Source of the DNA: Coprococcus comes ATCC 27758
Lineage (GTDB): Bacteria > Bacillota > Clostridia > Lachnospirales > Lachnospiraceae
Assembly (NCBI RefSeq): GCF_025149785.1
Contig: NZ_CP102277.1
Location: 1-64,000 of the forward strand
Direction: 5' to 3'
DNA length: 64,000 nucleotides
This document shows, in pieces, positions 51,689 through 60,567 of this stretch (within the stretch, counting starts at the first letter, position 1; every line of letters begins with the position of its first letter). A program made the position numbers and the translations under genes. Under the pieces are notes generated by a model. That model searched no databases. It had not been told where the DNA came from and saw only the letters and a list, made by a program, of their open reading frames with translations.

Positions 51689-53550
51689 TGGGTGTCTCCT
51701 TTAATTTCTGTAATAATATTCTTTATATTTTGTATAATGGTTTCTTTGGGAGTGGTTTGTAGCTCGGGTTCTTTATAAGGTTTACTTTCTGAAGCAGTCT
51801 GCCAGTTTTTGTCTGCTGTAAATTCTGTTAATTCTGGCGCTTGAGACTGAGTATAGTAATTATTACCGAAGCTATTCATCCAGTCGGCAGGATAAGCTAA
51901 CACACTCTTAGAATCAGATATTGTATCAGGCATGTTGTTATTGGGGGCGGATACGTCGTTGGTACTTGTCGGTATTCGTATTTCTGTATCGTCCATGTTG
52001 AAAATAAGGACATTTTCATTGCCTTTTTGGTGGGCAACTCCTAATATTCTATATTTGCATTTTTTGTCCCATTTAAATATCTCGTATAATGTTGGCAAAA
52101 ATGCAGCGCCGGAAATTGGTTTTGGAATAAGTTGACCATCTTTGAGACGTGACCACTGCACTTTATTTTTTGTTTCAGAGGAACATGGTCGGATAGCAAG
52201 TAGTTTTGAGCTTGGGTGTATTAGCAGTTCGACAAATTTTATGTTTGGAAATTTCCGTATAGCATCTTTGTTAAAAGAGATCTGTTTATATGAAAAAGAA
52301 ACAGAAATCCGACCAACAGAGGAGAAAAATTGTCCTCTGGCAACTTCATAGTCTCTTAAATCGAAGGAACCGGCGGAAGCAGTAATTGTATCAGGTACAT
52401 TCATATTTGCCGGTTTAAGGACGCTTTGAGATGCTTCAAAGTAGTCTCTAGCTTTAAATCCAGACCATCTTGGATTAATGCTTATAAATCCACTTAGAGA
52501 GCCTTCTTGTATCACATGTAATTCTGGTAAAATCTCTTTATTTCCATATTTCGCATTTGTAATTAATTTTTGAACAGCTATGAAATCATCTCGGGAGATA
52601 ATAGCTTCGTGATGTCCGACTTTTCTGTATTGATTACGGTCTTGATTGTTTTTCCTTGATTTATGGTCAAGATAATTAGGAGTCCATGTTTTTCTCGCCA
52701 GAACATCCCCACAATGGCGTTCATTTTGAAGGATTTGTAGTATGGTACTGGATGACCAGACATCATTATTCTTTTTTGTTTTACAACCGAGTTCTGTCAA
52801 AGAATCAGCAATTTGTTGAGTACTGCTTCCATTCAGATACATATAAAAAATAAGCTGCACAATTTTAGCTTCATGTGGATTGATTACAAGATCTCCATTT
52901 TCGTCTCGGTCATATCCGAGCAGAGGAGGTGTAAGGAATATTCCCCGACGAAAACGCATTTCAATGGAAGAATTCATAATTTCACTTTTGGTATGACTTT
53001 CTTCCTGTGCAAGTGTTGACATGAATGACAGAATCATTTCGCTTTTGGGATCAAGAGTATTTAAATGCTCTGTTTCAAAAAATACACCGACGGGTGGACG
53101 GAGTGAAGAAAGCTCTCGTACATATCGGATACAGTCAACAACGTTTCTTGCAAATCGGGATACACTTTTTGTTATGATTAAATCAATTTTTCCGGCTTCA
53201 CAATCTTCAATCATTTTTTTGAATGCATCTCTATGTTGAAGCGAAGTGCCTGAAATGCCTTCGTCGGCATATATTTCGACAAGCATCCAATTCGGATTTT
53301 TATTTACTACATCCTGATAATGATTTTTCTGTAATTCATATGAGGATGTTTGGCGTGGATCATCCGTAGATACCCTTGCATATACAGCTACTCGTAGTTT
53401 TTTTTCTGTTTTAAAAATATCCTCTGGTGGAAGTGCCGGAATTACTTCCAGTTCTTCTGGATCAATACCTTTGTATCTTTGCCGGATTCTGGCTTTCTGT
53501 TCATCAATATTACTGCTTCGTTCTTCACTTTCTTTCATCAATAGCGACAT
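51685..53550 (-). CDS. Large serine recombinase with an extra C-terminal domain
   Basis: 621 residues. The catalytic domain has VAVYARVSTDD with nucleophile Ser61, YADEGISGTSLQHR and SVSRFARNVVD; a recombinase domain follows (about 195-340: PPLLGYDRDENGDLVI, YLNGSSTQQIADSL, LQNERHCGDVLARK). The zinc-ribbon/coiled-coil end typical of large serine integrases is not seen. Instead residues about 405-570 carry the domain shared with the next two genes, and the tail is Thr/Pro/Glu-rich. ATG 53538 is an alternative start. It is first in a five-gene coupled operon near the left end, and a likely integrase/excisionase. Confidence 0.9.
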   Translation of the reverse strand: MSLLMKESEERSSNIDEQKARIRQRYKGIDPEELEVIPALPPEDIFKTEKKLRVAVYARVSTDDPRQTSSYELQKNHYQDVVNKNPNWMLVEIYADEGISGTSLQHRDAFKKMIEDCEAGKIDLIITKSVSRFARNVVDCIRYVRELSSLRPPVGVFFETEHLNTLDPKSEMILSFMSTLAQEESHTKSEIMNSSIEMRFRRGIFLTPPLLGYDRDENGDLVINPHEAKIVQLIFYMYLNGSSTQQIADSLTELGCKTKKNNDVWSSSTILQILQNERHCGDVLARKTWTPNYLDHKSRKNNQDRNQYRKVGHHEAIISRDDFIAVQKLITNAKYGNKEILPELHVIQEGSLSGFISINPRWSGFKARDYFEASQSVLKPANMNVPDTITASAGSFDLRDYEVARGQFFSSVGRISVSFSYKQISFNKDAIRKFPNIKFVELLIHPSSKLLAIRPCSSETKNKVQWSRLKDGQLIPKPISGAAFLPTLYEIFKWDKKCKYRILGVAHQKGNENVLIFNMDDTEIRIPTSTNDVSAPNNNMPDTISDSKSVLAYPADWMNSFGNNYYTQSQAPELTEFTADKNWQTASESKPYKEPELQTTPKETIIQNIKNIITEIKGDTQ

Positions 53551-53597
53551 CCTTTATAGTTGATATAACTATCATAGAATTTTTGGATTGAAAAAGA

Positions 53598-53635
53598 CAT
53601 AAACCATCAGTTAAGTGATTAACAGATGGTTTATG
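53598..53635 (-). terminator. Terminator between the XRE gene and the recombinase operon
   Basis: CATAAACCATC/GATGGTTTATG perfect 11-bp stem; on the minus strand followed by TCTTTTTC. It ends the XRE transcript before the recombinase gene. Confidence 0.8.
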
Positions 53636-53667
53636 TAGAAATAGATATTTGATTGTTATTGAATGAT

Positions 53668-54057
53668 TTAATAATCATTCGGGTTATCAGCATCGTAATT
53701 GTGTTTTGAGGATAGATGCCAATCATTGATTCGTAAAATATTCTTTATGGCTGAAAGAACCTCGAATATGTAACGTTTTTCAGTGCTGGTACAATCTGCC
53801 ATTAATAAATCAATATCAGTTTGATATTCCGTAGGATTGTATAACAAGTTTCCATAGAGTAATTCATCAATAGTAATTTCAAGGGCATTGCTAATTTTGA
53901 TTAAAGATTCTAAACTGGGTTTACGCTTGGCATTTTCTATATAGCTTATATAAACAGTAGAAAGATCAGCGATTTCAGCCAGCTCCTCGGCAGATAATCC
54001 TCGTTGTTTGCGGGTTTCTCTTATACGTTTGCCTATAAGTGCATAATTTATTTCCAT
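53668..54057 (-). CDS. XRE-family transcriptional regulator
   Basis: 129 residues with an N-terminal helix-turn-helix (IGKRIRETRKQRGLSAEELAEIADLSTVYISYIENAKRKPSLESLIKISNALEITIDELL). AAAGGAGGTGAGGAC precedes the ATG. It lies upstream of the recombinase operon on the same strand but is separated by a terminator, and is divergent from the small helical gene. Likely controls the element's recombination genes. Confidence 0.9.
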   Translation of the reverse strand: MEINYALIGKRIRETRKQRGLSAEELAEIADLSTVYISYIENAKRKPSLESLIKISNALEITIDELLYGNLLYNPTEYQTDIDLLMADCTSTEKRYIFEVLSAIKNILRINDWHLSSKHNYDADNPNDY

Positions 54058-54282
54058 GTCCTCACCTCCTTTCCATCACAACTTGACTTTTTTGTGTTGT
54101 AGATAGAAAAAATGGTGAGTTATACAATAGTAATTGGTTGTATAAAAAGAAGTATATCATATGTATATAGCAAAAAGAAGATTGTCGATTGATGGGAGAA
54201 AAAGGCGATAAGTTGTAATTGAACAACAGCGAAAAAAAGGTTATTATTTATGTATTAAAAATTATGTCTGAGAGGAAAATAC

Positions 54283-54498
54283 ATGGCAGATAAAGAGGAA
54301 ATTAAAACACTGGAGGAATTAGAGGAAAAAGGAAGAATACTGCGGGAGTACAAAGAAAAATTCCGGCAGATGTGCCAAGAAAATAAAATGATAAAGGGTT
54401 CGACAGTGCTGAAACTATATGATAAAATTGAAGAAATACAAAGAGAATATGAGCATTTAGATAATAAGCTGACATTAATGGAATACAACTTTATATAG
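54283..54498 (+). CDS. Small helical (coiled-coil) hypothetical protein
   Basis: 71 residues, almost all charged and helical (KTLEELEEKGRILREYKEKFRQMCQENKMIKGSTVLKLYDKIEEIQREYEHL). No family recognised. TGAGAGGAAAATAC precedes the ATG. Confidence 0.55.
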   Translation: MADKEEIKTLEELEEKGRILREYKEKFRQMCQENKMIKGSTVLKLYDKIEEIQREYEHLDNKLTLMEYNFI

Positions 54499-54578
54499 TT
54501 CTATTTTTTTTGTTTTAATACTACTGTTTCCCTTAGTAAATACTTGCAAGATACATCTCTAATATTTTTTCGGATTTC

Positions 54579-54599
54579 TAGTTACAATTAAGGTAACTA
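54579..54599. promoter_or_regulatory. Palindromic operator before the plus-strand XRE gene
   Basis: TAGTTAC-N7-GTAACTA, 24 bp before the start codon of the XRE regulator; likely its own binding site, in the manner of restriction-modification controller boxes. Confidence 0.6.
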
Positions 54600-54622
54600 C
54601 TATCGGAAAGAGGTGTATTTAC

Positions 54623-54943
54623 TTGCGTACAGAGGATTATATTGCGGACAATATTATAGCTTTATGTAAAAAACGTGATATGAGTAAATATCGGCTGTCA
54701 CAATTGACTGGTATATCTCAATCTTCGATTGGAAAAATTATTGCTAAAGAAAGTTTACCCACTATGCCTACTGTAGAAAAGATATGTGATGCACTGGGAG
54801 TAACAATGGCACAATTCTTTGCCGGAATGGATGTTCCAGTAAGCTTATCAGAATCACAACAAGAGGTTTTGAATATTTGGAATAATCTTGATGAAAAAGA
54901 ACAGAATGTAGTGATACAAATGCTCCGGGGACTTCAAAAATAA
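54623..54943 (+). CDS. XRE-family regulator, possible RM controller
   Basis: 106 residues with a HTH (NIIALCKKRDMSKYRLSQLTGISQSSIGKIIAKESLPTMPTVEKICDALGVTMAQFF). TTG start after AAAGAGGTGTATTTAC. It precedes, on the same strand, a hypothetical gene and the MmeI-like enzyme, and a TAGTTAC palindrome lies at its front, so it may control restriction-modification expression. Confidence 0.88.
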   Translation: MRTEDYIADNIIALCKKRDMSKYRLSQLTGISQSSIGKIIAKESLPTMPTVEKICDALGVTMAQFFAGMDVPVSLSESQQEVLNIWNNLDEKEQNVVIQMLRGLQK

Positions 54944-55000
54944 AGGAAACAGTTGTAACGAAAATGTTGACTGTTTCTTTTTTTATGGAGTTGGGAGATT

Positions 55001-55474
55001 ATGGTGATTGAAAAGAAATATTATGATATTGCACAGCGTGAATTGGAAGAAATGCAAAGAGAAATTAATGCAGAAAAAGCGCAAATGTCAGAAGAAGAGA
55101 TACTAGAGGATAAAAAATGGCATGATGAACAATTGGAAACAATTATAAAAAAGGCAGAAGCTCATATGCGTTGTTTTAAGAAAGTTCCAGATCCTCAAAA
55201 AGTAGTGAAATTCACTTTTTTACAAAAAGATGCATTGGAAATTGCACGAAATATGCAGATGAATATAAAAACTGAGCGTAAAGAAGATGATTTATGGGGG
55301 ACGATAGAAATGTCATTTAATAATATGTGGTTTTTAGATTCGGCTCCTAGTGAATGGAAAGAAATTTGGAATAACTTGATGAAAGAAGCTCAGAGAGTGT
55401 ATATAGAAGCAAAAGATAACATGGTCATGTATCAATATTATTATGATTTGGCGGTAGAAGTTCCTTGTGTGTAG
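55001..55474 (+). CDS. Hypothetical protein before the RM gene
   Basis: 157 residues. The N-terminal 50 residues are strongly helical and charged (IAQRELEEMQREINAEKAQMSEEEILEDKKW), followed by VVKFTFLQKDALEIARNMQMN and WGTIEMSFNNMWFLD. I do not recognise the family. A GGAGTTGGGAGATT leader precedes the ATG. It lies between an XRE regulator and the MmeI-like gene. Confidence 0.6.
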   Translation: MVIEKKYYDIAQRELEEMQREINAEKAQMSEEEILEDKKWHDEQLETIIKKAEAHMRCFKKVPDPQKVVKFTFLQKDALEIARNMQMNIKTERKEDDLWGTIEMSFNNMWFLDSAPSEWKEIWNNLMKEAQRVYIEAKDNMVMYQYYYDLAVEVPCV

Positions 55475-55598
55475 ACAAAATACAAATAATGATATATGAA
55501 TGCTGTTCTGTAATAATTTTATGATATACTGTGGATATGATATGTAAAAATAGTCGGAGAAAGATTTGTGAATGTACGATTATTTAGGAGGAAAAAGC

Positions 55599-58397
55599 AT
55601 GACAGATGCAGAACAAAGAGAGGCTGCCCGTCAATTTGTAAACCGATGGATGGGAAAAGGGAAAGAAGATGAAGATGGACGTTCTTATTGGATTGATTTA
55701 TTGACGAATGTTTTGGGAATGGATAATGTGACAGAACGTTTGAACTTTGAAAAGAAAGTTGTAATTGATGGAAATACAAAACGTATTGATGTATATATTC
55801 CTGAAACACGAGTAATTATTGAACAGAAGAGTCTTGGAAAAGCATTGGATCAGAAAATCAGGAATTCAGGAGATGTTGATCTTACTCCATTTGAACAGGC
55901 AGACAGATATAATGGGAAGCTGACTTTTGATGAAAGAGCTCGGTGGATTGTTACGTCAAATTTTGCTGAAATTTGGATTTATGATATGAACCAGAAACAG
56001 CCAGAACCGACAAAGATTGCTTTAGATGAATTACAAAGCAAATATCCATTGTTGGACTTCTTGGTGAAAAAGGAAGTAAAGACAATATCGCATGAAATGG
56101 AAGTATCAATAAAAGCAGGAGGTATTGTTGGGCTTATTTATGATGCGTTTTTAAAACAATATCGTATACCAGATATTAAGGAAAAGGATGAAACATTTGA
56201 GCAGAAAGAAAAAAGAGAGCATAAACTAAAGAGCCTGAATGCTTTATGTGTGCGAATTGTTTTTTGCTTGTATGCAGAAGATGCTGGTATTTTCGGAAAG
56301 AGAAATATGTTCCATGATTATTTGGAAACATATGAAGTAAAGGATTGCCGGAGAGCTTTATTAGAATTATTTAAGATATTGGATACACCTGTATCAGAGC
56401 GAGACGAGTATTTGGAGGAAGAACTTGCTCAGTTCCCGTATGTAAATGGTGGGTTATTTGCTGATGAAACTATTGAGATACCACCTTTTACAGAGGAAAT
56501 TAAAGAATTACTTCTTACAAAAGCGTCAGAAGATTTTGATTGGAGTGATATTTCTCCAACTATATTTGGAGCGGTATTTGAATCTACATTAAATCCTGAG
56601 ACCAGACGTTCAGGAGGAATGCATTATACATCTATTGAAAATATACATAAAGTTATTAGTCCGCTTTTTTTGGAAGATTTGCAAAAGGAATTTGATAGTA
56701 TTAGAGCAATTCAAGTGAAGCGTACCAGAGATAAAAAATTGGAAGAATTCCAAAATAAATTGGCATCACTTACATTTTTTGATCCTGCGTGTGGTTCTGG
56801 AAATTTCCTTACAGAAACATACTTGTCGCTTCGTCGTTTGGAGAATGAGGTGATAAAGGAAAAAGTTGGCGGACAAATGACATTGGTAGAGGTAAATAAT
56901 CCAATTAGAGTTTCTATTCAGCAATTTTATGGAATAGAGATTAACGATTTTGCAGTTACAGTTGCAAAAACGGCTTTATGGATTGCAGAATCTCAAATGT
57001 TGGAAGAAACGAAAAATATTGTGTATGGATTTAATGATGATTTTCTTCCTTTAAAGACATATGTAAATATCACAGAAGGAAATGCATTAAGAATTGATTG
57101 GAATGATGTAATTCCTGCAGAAAAATTATCGTTTATAATGGGAAATCCGCCATTTGTAGGAGCACGTTGGATGGCGTCGGAGCAGAAGGAAGATGTTGAG
57201 AAGATATTTGAAGGATGGAAGAGTATAGGAAATCTTGATTATGTTAGTTGCTGGTATAAAAAAGCAGCTGACTATATGGGAAATTATAATATCAGAGCAG
57301 CATTGGTATCAACTAATTCAATTACACAGGGAGAAAGTGTTTCGATTCTCTGGAAACCGCTTTTTGAATCAGGTGTACATATTGATTTTGCATACAGAAC
57401 ATTTATATGGGATAGTGAAGCGTCAATAAAAGCGCATGTTCATTGTGTAATTGTTGGCTTTAGCAGAGCTGTAAATAATAGGCAGAAAATAATTTATTCA
57501 GGTGAGAACGCAATTCCGGCGAATAATATTAATGGATATTTGCTTGATGCAGAAAATATATTCATTGAAAAAAGAATGAAACCATTGTGTAATGTTCCTG
57601 AAATAGCATTAGGTGGGCAAGCAATTGATGGTGGATTTTTAATATTGACGGAAGAGGAAAAGGAAGAGTTTTTGGAAAAAGAACCACAGGCTTCTCCGTT
57701 TTTTAGACATTATATGATGGGAAAAGATTTTATTGATCGAAAGCCGAGATATTGTATTTGGCTTGTTGGAGCTGATCCTGGATTATTAAAAAAATGTCCG
57801 ATGATATTAGAACGGGTGAATAAAGTACGTGAATTTAGACTTAGTAGTACAAGAGCGAACACAAAAAAAGCGGCTGAGAATCCAACTTTATTTGCATCAA
57901 TACTTGAACATAAAAATCAATATATTGCGATTCCCAAAGTTTCTTCTCAGAATCGTAGATATATTCCAATGGATTATTTAGATGGTGAAATTATTCCGGG
58001 AGACAAATTATTCACTATGCCAAATGCATCATTTTATGAATTTGGTGTATTGATGTCGAATGTTCATATGGCATGGATGCGAGCAGTGTGTGGAAGATTA
58101 AAAAGTGATTATAGTTATTCAAACACAATAGTGTATAACAATTTCCCGTGGCCTGTAGTAACGGAGAAGAATCGGGAACAAATTGAAAAATCGGCACAGG
58201 AAATTTTGAAAGCAAGAACATTATATCCTAATAGTAATCTTGCGGCTTTATATGATCCTTTAACAATGCCAGCCGAGTTACGGCGAGCACATACTGCAAA
58301 TGATAAAGCTGTTATGGCTGCGTATGGCTTTAGTACAAAAATGACGGAAGCAGATTGTGTGGGAGAGTTGATGAAATTATACCAGAAAATGCAATGA
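55599..58397 (+). CDS. MmeI-like type IIL restriction-modification enzyme
   Basis: A single 932-residue protein combining cutting and methylation. The N-terminal nuclease has the D64-x10-E75-x-K77 motif (RIDVYIPETRVIIEQK) as in MmeI. The methyltransferase has motif I FDPACGSGNFL (394-404) and motif IV NPPF (516-519), so it is a gamma-type N6-adenine enzyme. The last 300 residues should hold the target-recognition domain. The ATG at 55599 follows TTTAGGAGGAAAAAGC; 55572 lies before that site. Modification is probably hemimethylation of a 6-7 bp non-palindromic site, unknown here. Confidence 0.93.
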   Translation: MTDAEQREAARQFVNRWMGKGKEDEDGRSYWIDLLTNVLGMDNVTERLNFEKKVVIDGNTKRIDVYIPETRVIIEQKSLGKALDQKIRNSGDVDLTPFEQADRYNGKLTFDERARWIVTSNFAEIWIYDMNQKQPEPTKIALDELQSKYPLLDFLVKKEVKTISHEMEVSIKAGGIVGLIYDAFLKQYRIPDIKEKDETFEQKEKREHKLKSLNALCVRIVFCLYAEDAGIFGKRNMFHDYLETYEVKDCRRALLELFKILDTPVSERDEYLEEELAQFPYVNGGLFADETIEIPPFTEEIKELLLTKASEDFDWSDISPTIFGAVFESTLNPETRRSGGMHYTSIENIHKVISPLFLEDLQKEFDSIRAIQVKRTRDKKLEEFQNKLASLTFFDPACGSGNFLTETYLSLRRLENEVIKEKVGGQMTLVEVNNPIRVSIQQFYGIEINDFAVTVAKTALWIAESQMLEETKNIVYGFNDDFLPLKTYVNITEGNALRIDWNDVIPAEKLSFIMGNPPFVGARWMASEQKEDVEKIFEGWKSIGNLDYVSCWYKKAADYMGNYNIRAALVSTNSITQGESVSILWKPLFESGVHIDFAYRTFIWDSEASIKAHVHCVIVGFSRAVNNRQKIIYSGENAIPANNINGYLLDAENIFIEKRMKPLCNVPEIALGGQAIDGGFLILTEEEKEEFLEKEPQASPFFRHYMMGKDFIDRKPRYCIWLVGADPGLLKKCPMILERVNKVREFRLSSTRANTKKAAENPTLFASILEHKNQYIAIPKVSSQNRRYIPMDYLDGEIIPGDKLFTMPNASFYEFGVLMSNVHMAWMRAVCGRLKSDYSYSNTIVYNNFPWPVVTEKNREQIEKSAQEILKARTLYPNSNLAALYDPLTMPAELRRAHTANDKAVMAAYGFSTKMTEADCVGELMKLYQKMQ

Positions 58398-58477
58398 TAA
58401 AAGTTTATAGAGCTGTTTTTTGCTCAAAGTAAAATATTTGAAAACATAGAATATTCCAAATCCATAAAAGCTGAATG

Positions 58478-58546
58478 AAAACCAATATGGGAATTTTACA
58501 GGTGGTACAAAATTTGTAAAATTTTCATATTGGTTTTTTTGTAATC
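58478..58546 (+). terminator. Terminator after the RM gene
   Basis: A long stem (ACCAATATG...CATATTGGT outside, AATTTTACA/TGTAAAATT inside) is followed by TTTTTTT. Confidence 0.85.
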
Positions 58547-58695
58547 TGTAAAAATTATAAATTTGGATATCAAGTAAGGTTTCGGATTTTTGATTTTTAT
58601 GTATTTTTCAATTTTGGATATGGCTCCGAAATTGGCAATTTTGCGGAAGTGTATCCACACTTCCTGTCCTTGCTATTTTTTAATCACATGGTGAT

Positions 58696-58738
58696 TTCAC
58701 AGGGATATAGGGCTGTTTAGCCTATTTTTTCTCCCTGT
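58696..58738. repeat. Nested perfect hairpin
   Basis: CACAGGGA/TCCCTGTG encloses ATAGG.CT/AG.CCTAT. A T-run lies inside the structure rather than after it, so it is not an ordinary terminator. It could be an element-end or RNA structure. Confidence 0.5.
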
Positions 58739-58773
58739 GCTGTGACCGAAGAAATTCGAGGAACCAATTATAT

Positions 58774-59016
58774 ATTTATGCTGAATGTGAGGAACTGGGG
58801 AGCACAATCCTCAGCAAGATTCCAACATCCGAAAAATGCCGTATTGCTAAAATAGCGATATGGTATTACCGGGGTGGATCTTGCTCTAGTGTGTACTGAG
58901 ACCTCGGCATAAATAGAAAAATGGGTTTGGGGAATCCCCAGCAAGATGAAAACCTGATGAGAGAATATTGTGATGAAAGACAATATTGTTAAACACAGGT
59001 GGATCTTGCTCTGGGG
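58774..59016. repeat. Tandem pair of structured repeats (ncRNA or oriT-like candidate)
   Basis: Two units 127 bp apart, each closed by the same 8-bp stem AGCAAGAT/ATCTTGCT (58813-58820 with 58878-58885; 58940-58947 with 59003-59010). The right arm is preceded by GGTGG in both. Inside each, 16 nt after the left arm, is a hairpin whose sequence differs but whose pairing is kept: 12 bp in unit 1 (58837-58865, with G-U pairs) and 8 bp in unit 2 (58964-58987). Unit 1 is also enclosed by an 11-bp helix (58774-58784 with 58904-58914). Sequence change with kept pairing points to a selected structure. Confidence 0.6.
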
Positions 59017-59643
59017 TAAGAAAGAAGTATCTTTATATTATCAAAATGATATTTGGAGTTTATGTTGTTGGAAAGTCGTAAGCAGGAAGATAACTTCAAG
59101 TTGTTGGTGCAAATATAATGAATAGAAGTGTCCAGTACATTTTTGGTGATGGGTATTTTGGTGGAATCCATTTTTATTTATTTTTGAATAATAAAATTTT
59201 GAATCTGCAGCCGATTCTGCCTGCCGGACAATGTTTTTAGATATCTGTAAACGTCACGGACCGGAACTTGATGAAGAACCATCGGATGATGGAAGAAAGT
59301 ATTTGGAAACACGATAGAAGCAAACGCTGTACTTATCGTCTTGTCTGGCAGGGAAGATTATTAGGCATTAACCAGAGAGATATCGGCAGAGAAAACAGAA
59401 GTGATAGACAATGATATTTGTTAGATATGCTTCTTGTCGTTGGCTGCATCATATTAAAACGCTTTTTACGTTAAAAAAGTGCTGTGATCACAAGGCTTTT
59501 TGCAAGCAAAAATGAAAAGGCTATATATAGGTAGCCTGTGAAACTGGAAGTGCCCATTTTGGGTCTGATTTAAAGAATAATGTTCTGACAGAGACCAATG
59601 GAATGACTCTCTGCTGGGGCTCCAAAAGAAAGGAGAAATGATT

Positions 59644-59811
59644 ATGGAAAAAATGATGAATACAAAAACAGAGGGTAACACATTTACAAAGAAAATCGGG
59701 CAGACAGTCTATGTTGTCCGTTATCATTTCAATGAAAATGCAAAGGAAACAATGCAGGAGAAGATTAACCGGATGCTGGTTACAGAAGCAAGTCGACAGG
59801 CAGTGTATTAA
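59644..59811 (+). CDS. TnpW-like transposon-encoded small protein
   Basis: 55 residues: a short leader, then TFTKKIGQTVYVVRYHFNENAKETMQEKINRML and a TEASRQAVY end, matching the TnpW family found in Tn4451-like and clostridial conjugative elements, whose role is not known. AAAGGAGAAATGATT precedes the ATG. No TnpX/TnpV or relaxase gene is adjacent, so it is probably left over from a larger element. Confidence 0.75.
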   Translation: MEKMMNTKTEGNTFTKKIGQTVYVVRYHFNENAKETMQEKINRMLVTEASRQAVY

Positions 59812-59884
59812 AATTAGGTGGATGTAATTGAAGAAAAAATATGATATCATGTGAGTAACAAATCGGTATTTGGAGGTAATTTAA

Positions 59885-60124
59885 ATGGAAAACAAAATTG
59901 TAGGTGCTATTTTCTGTTTCATGTCAGCAGTTTTAATTTCTGCACGATATATTTCTGCTGCGATATTTATGAGTGGAGTAGTTTCGTGGAATGCCACTTT
60001 ATTTGCAGCCGGTCTTGAATGTGTAGGTCCTTTTTTAGCAATAGCGGCTGGTATTGCGTTTATTATTGGAATCCTTTTTCTGGGATATGGGCTGTATCTG
60101 GATATTAAAAAGATGAAGAAGTAG
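59885..60124 (+). CDS. Small two-helix membrane protein
   Basis: 79 residues with hydrophobic segments at about 5-30 and 40-72, ending in a basic tail LYLDIKKMKK. TTGGAGGTAATTTAA precedes the ATG. No family recognised; 65 bp ahead of the EF-Tu-domain gene. Confidence 0.6.
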   Translation: MENKIVGAIFCFMSAVLISARYISAAIFMSGVVSWNATLFAAGLECVGPFLAIAAGIAFIIGILFLGYGLYLDIKKMKK

Positions 60125-60189
60125 AACAATTCCCATTTATTGGGAAGTCGCTGAGAACGAAAAATCGGAAGTTTTAAAGGAGGAATACC

Positions 60190-60567
60190 ATGGGATTATT
60201 TGGTAAAAGCAAAAAAGAACGAGAAACAGAATACATGAGCAGATTAGATGTTCCATCGTGTTTAAAAGAAGATTTTGAATTGATTATTGATGATATATTT
60301 ACAATTATGGGAGTTGGAACAGTTGCCACAGGAAACATATTAACAGGGATGTGCAGAGAAGGGGAAAATGCATGTATTTATAAAGCAAATGGAGATATCT
60401 TAGAAACCAGAATTACTACTGTCGATGTACATACAAAAGAACGAAAAGCAAATGGTTGTGGATATAAAACAGAGCATGTTGGACTTGGGTTACGAGGAAT
60501 TTCCAAGGAACAATTAGAAAAGGGTGATAAAGTACTTGTAAAGAATGCCAATATGTATGGAATGTAA
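60190..60567 (+). CDS. Stand-alone EF-Tu domain II-like protein
   Basis: 125 residues. After a 30-residue basic start, IDDIFTIMGVGTVATGNILTG (34-53), TRITTVDVHTKERKANG and EHVGLGLRGISKEQLEKGDKVL (95-116) match the beta-barrel domain II of EF-Tu/SelB-type GTPases (VFSI.GRGTVVTGR ... GVEMFRK ... VGLLLRGI). No G domain is present. Domain II of these factors contacts aminoacyl-tRNA or the ribosome; what a lone copy does is unknown. AAAGGAGGAATACC precedes the ATG. Confidence 0.75.
   Translation: MGLFGKSKKERETEYMSRLDVPSCLKEDFELIIDDIFTIMGVGTVATGNILTGMCREGENACIYKANGDILETRITTVDVHTKERKANGCGYKTEHVGLGLRGISKEQLEKGDKVLVKNANMYGM

Larger units (their letters stand above)
58398..59643. other. Gene-poor decayed zone with structured repeats
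   Basis: About 1.25 kb without an intact gene. After the RM terminator come a nested hairpin (58696-58738), the tandem structured repeats (58774-59016), and short open fragments near 59231-59317 (MFLDICKRHGPELDEEP) and about 59279-59410 (containing CTYRLVWQGRLLGINQRDIG), which look like remains of element genes, and finally the TnpW leader. Confidence 0.55.
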
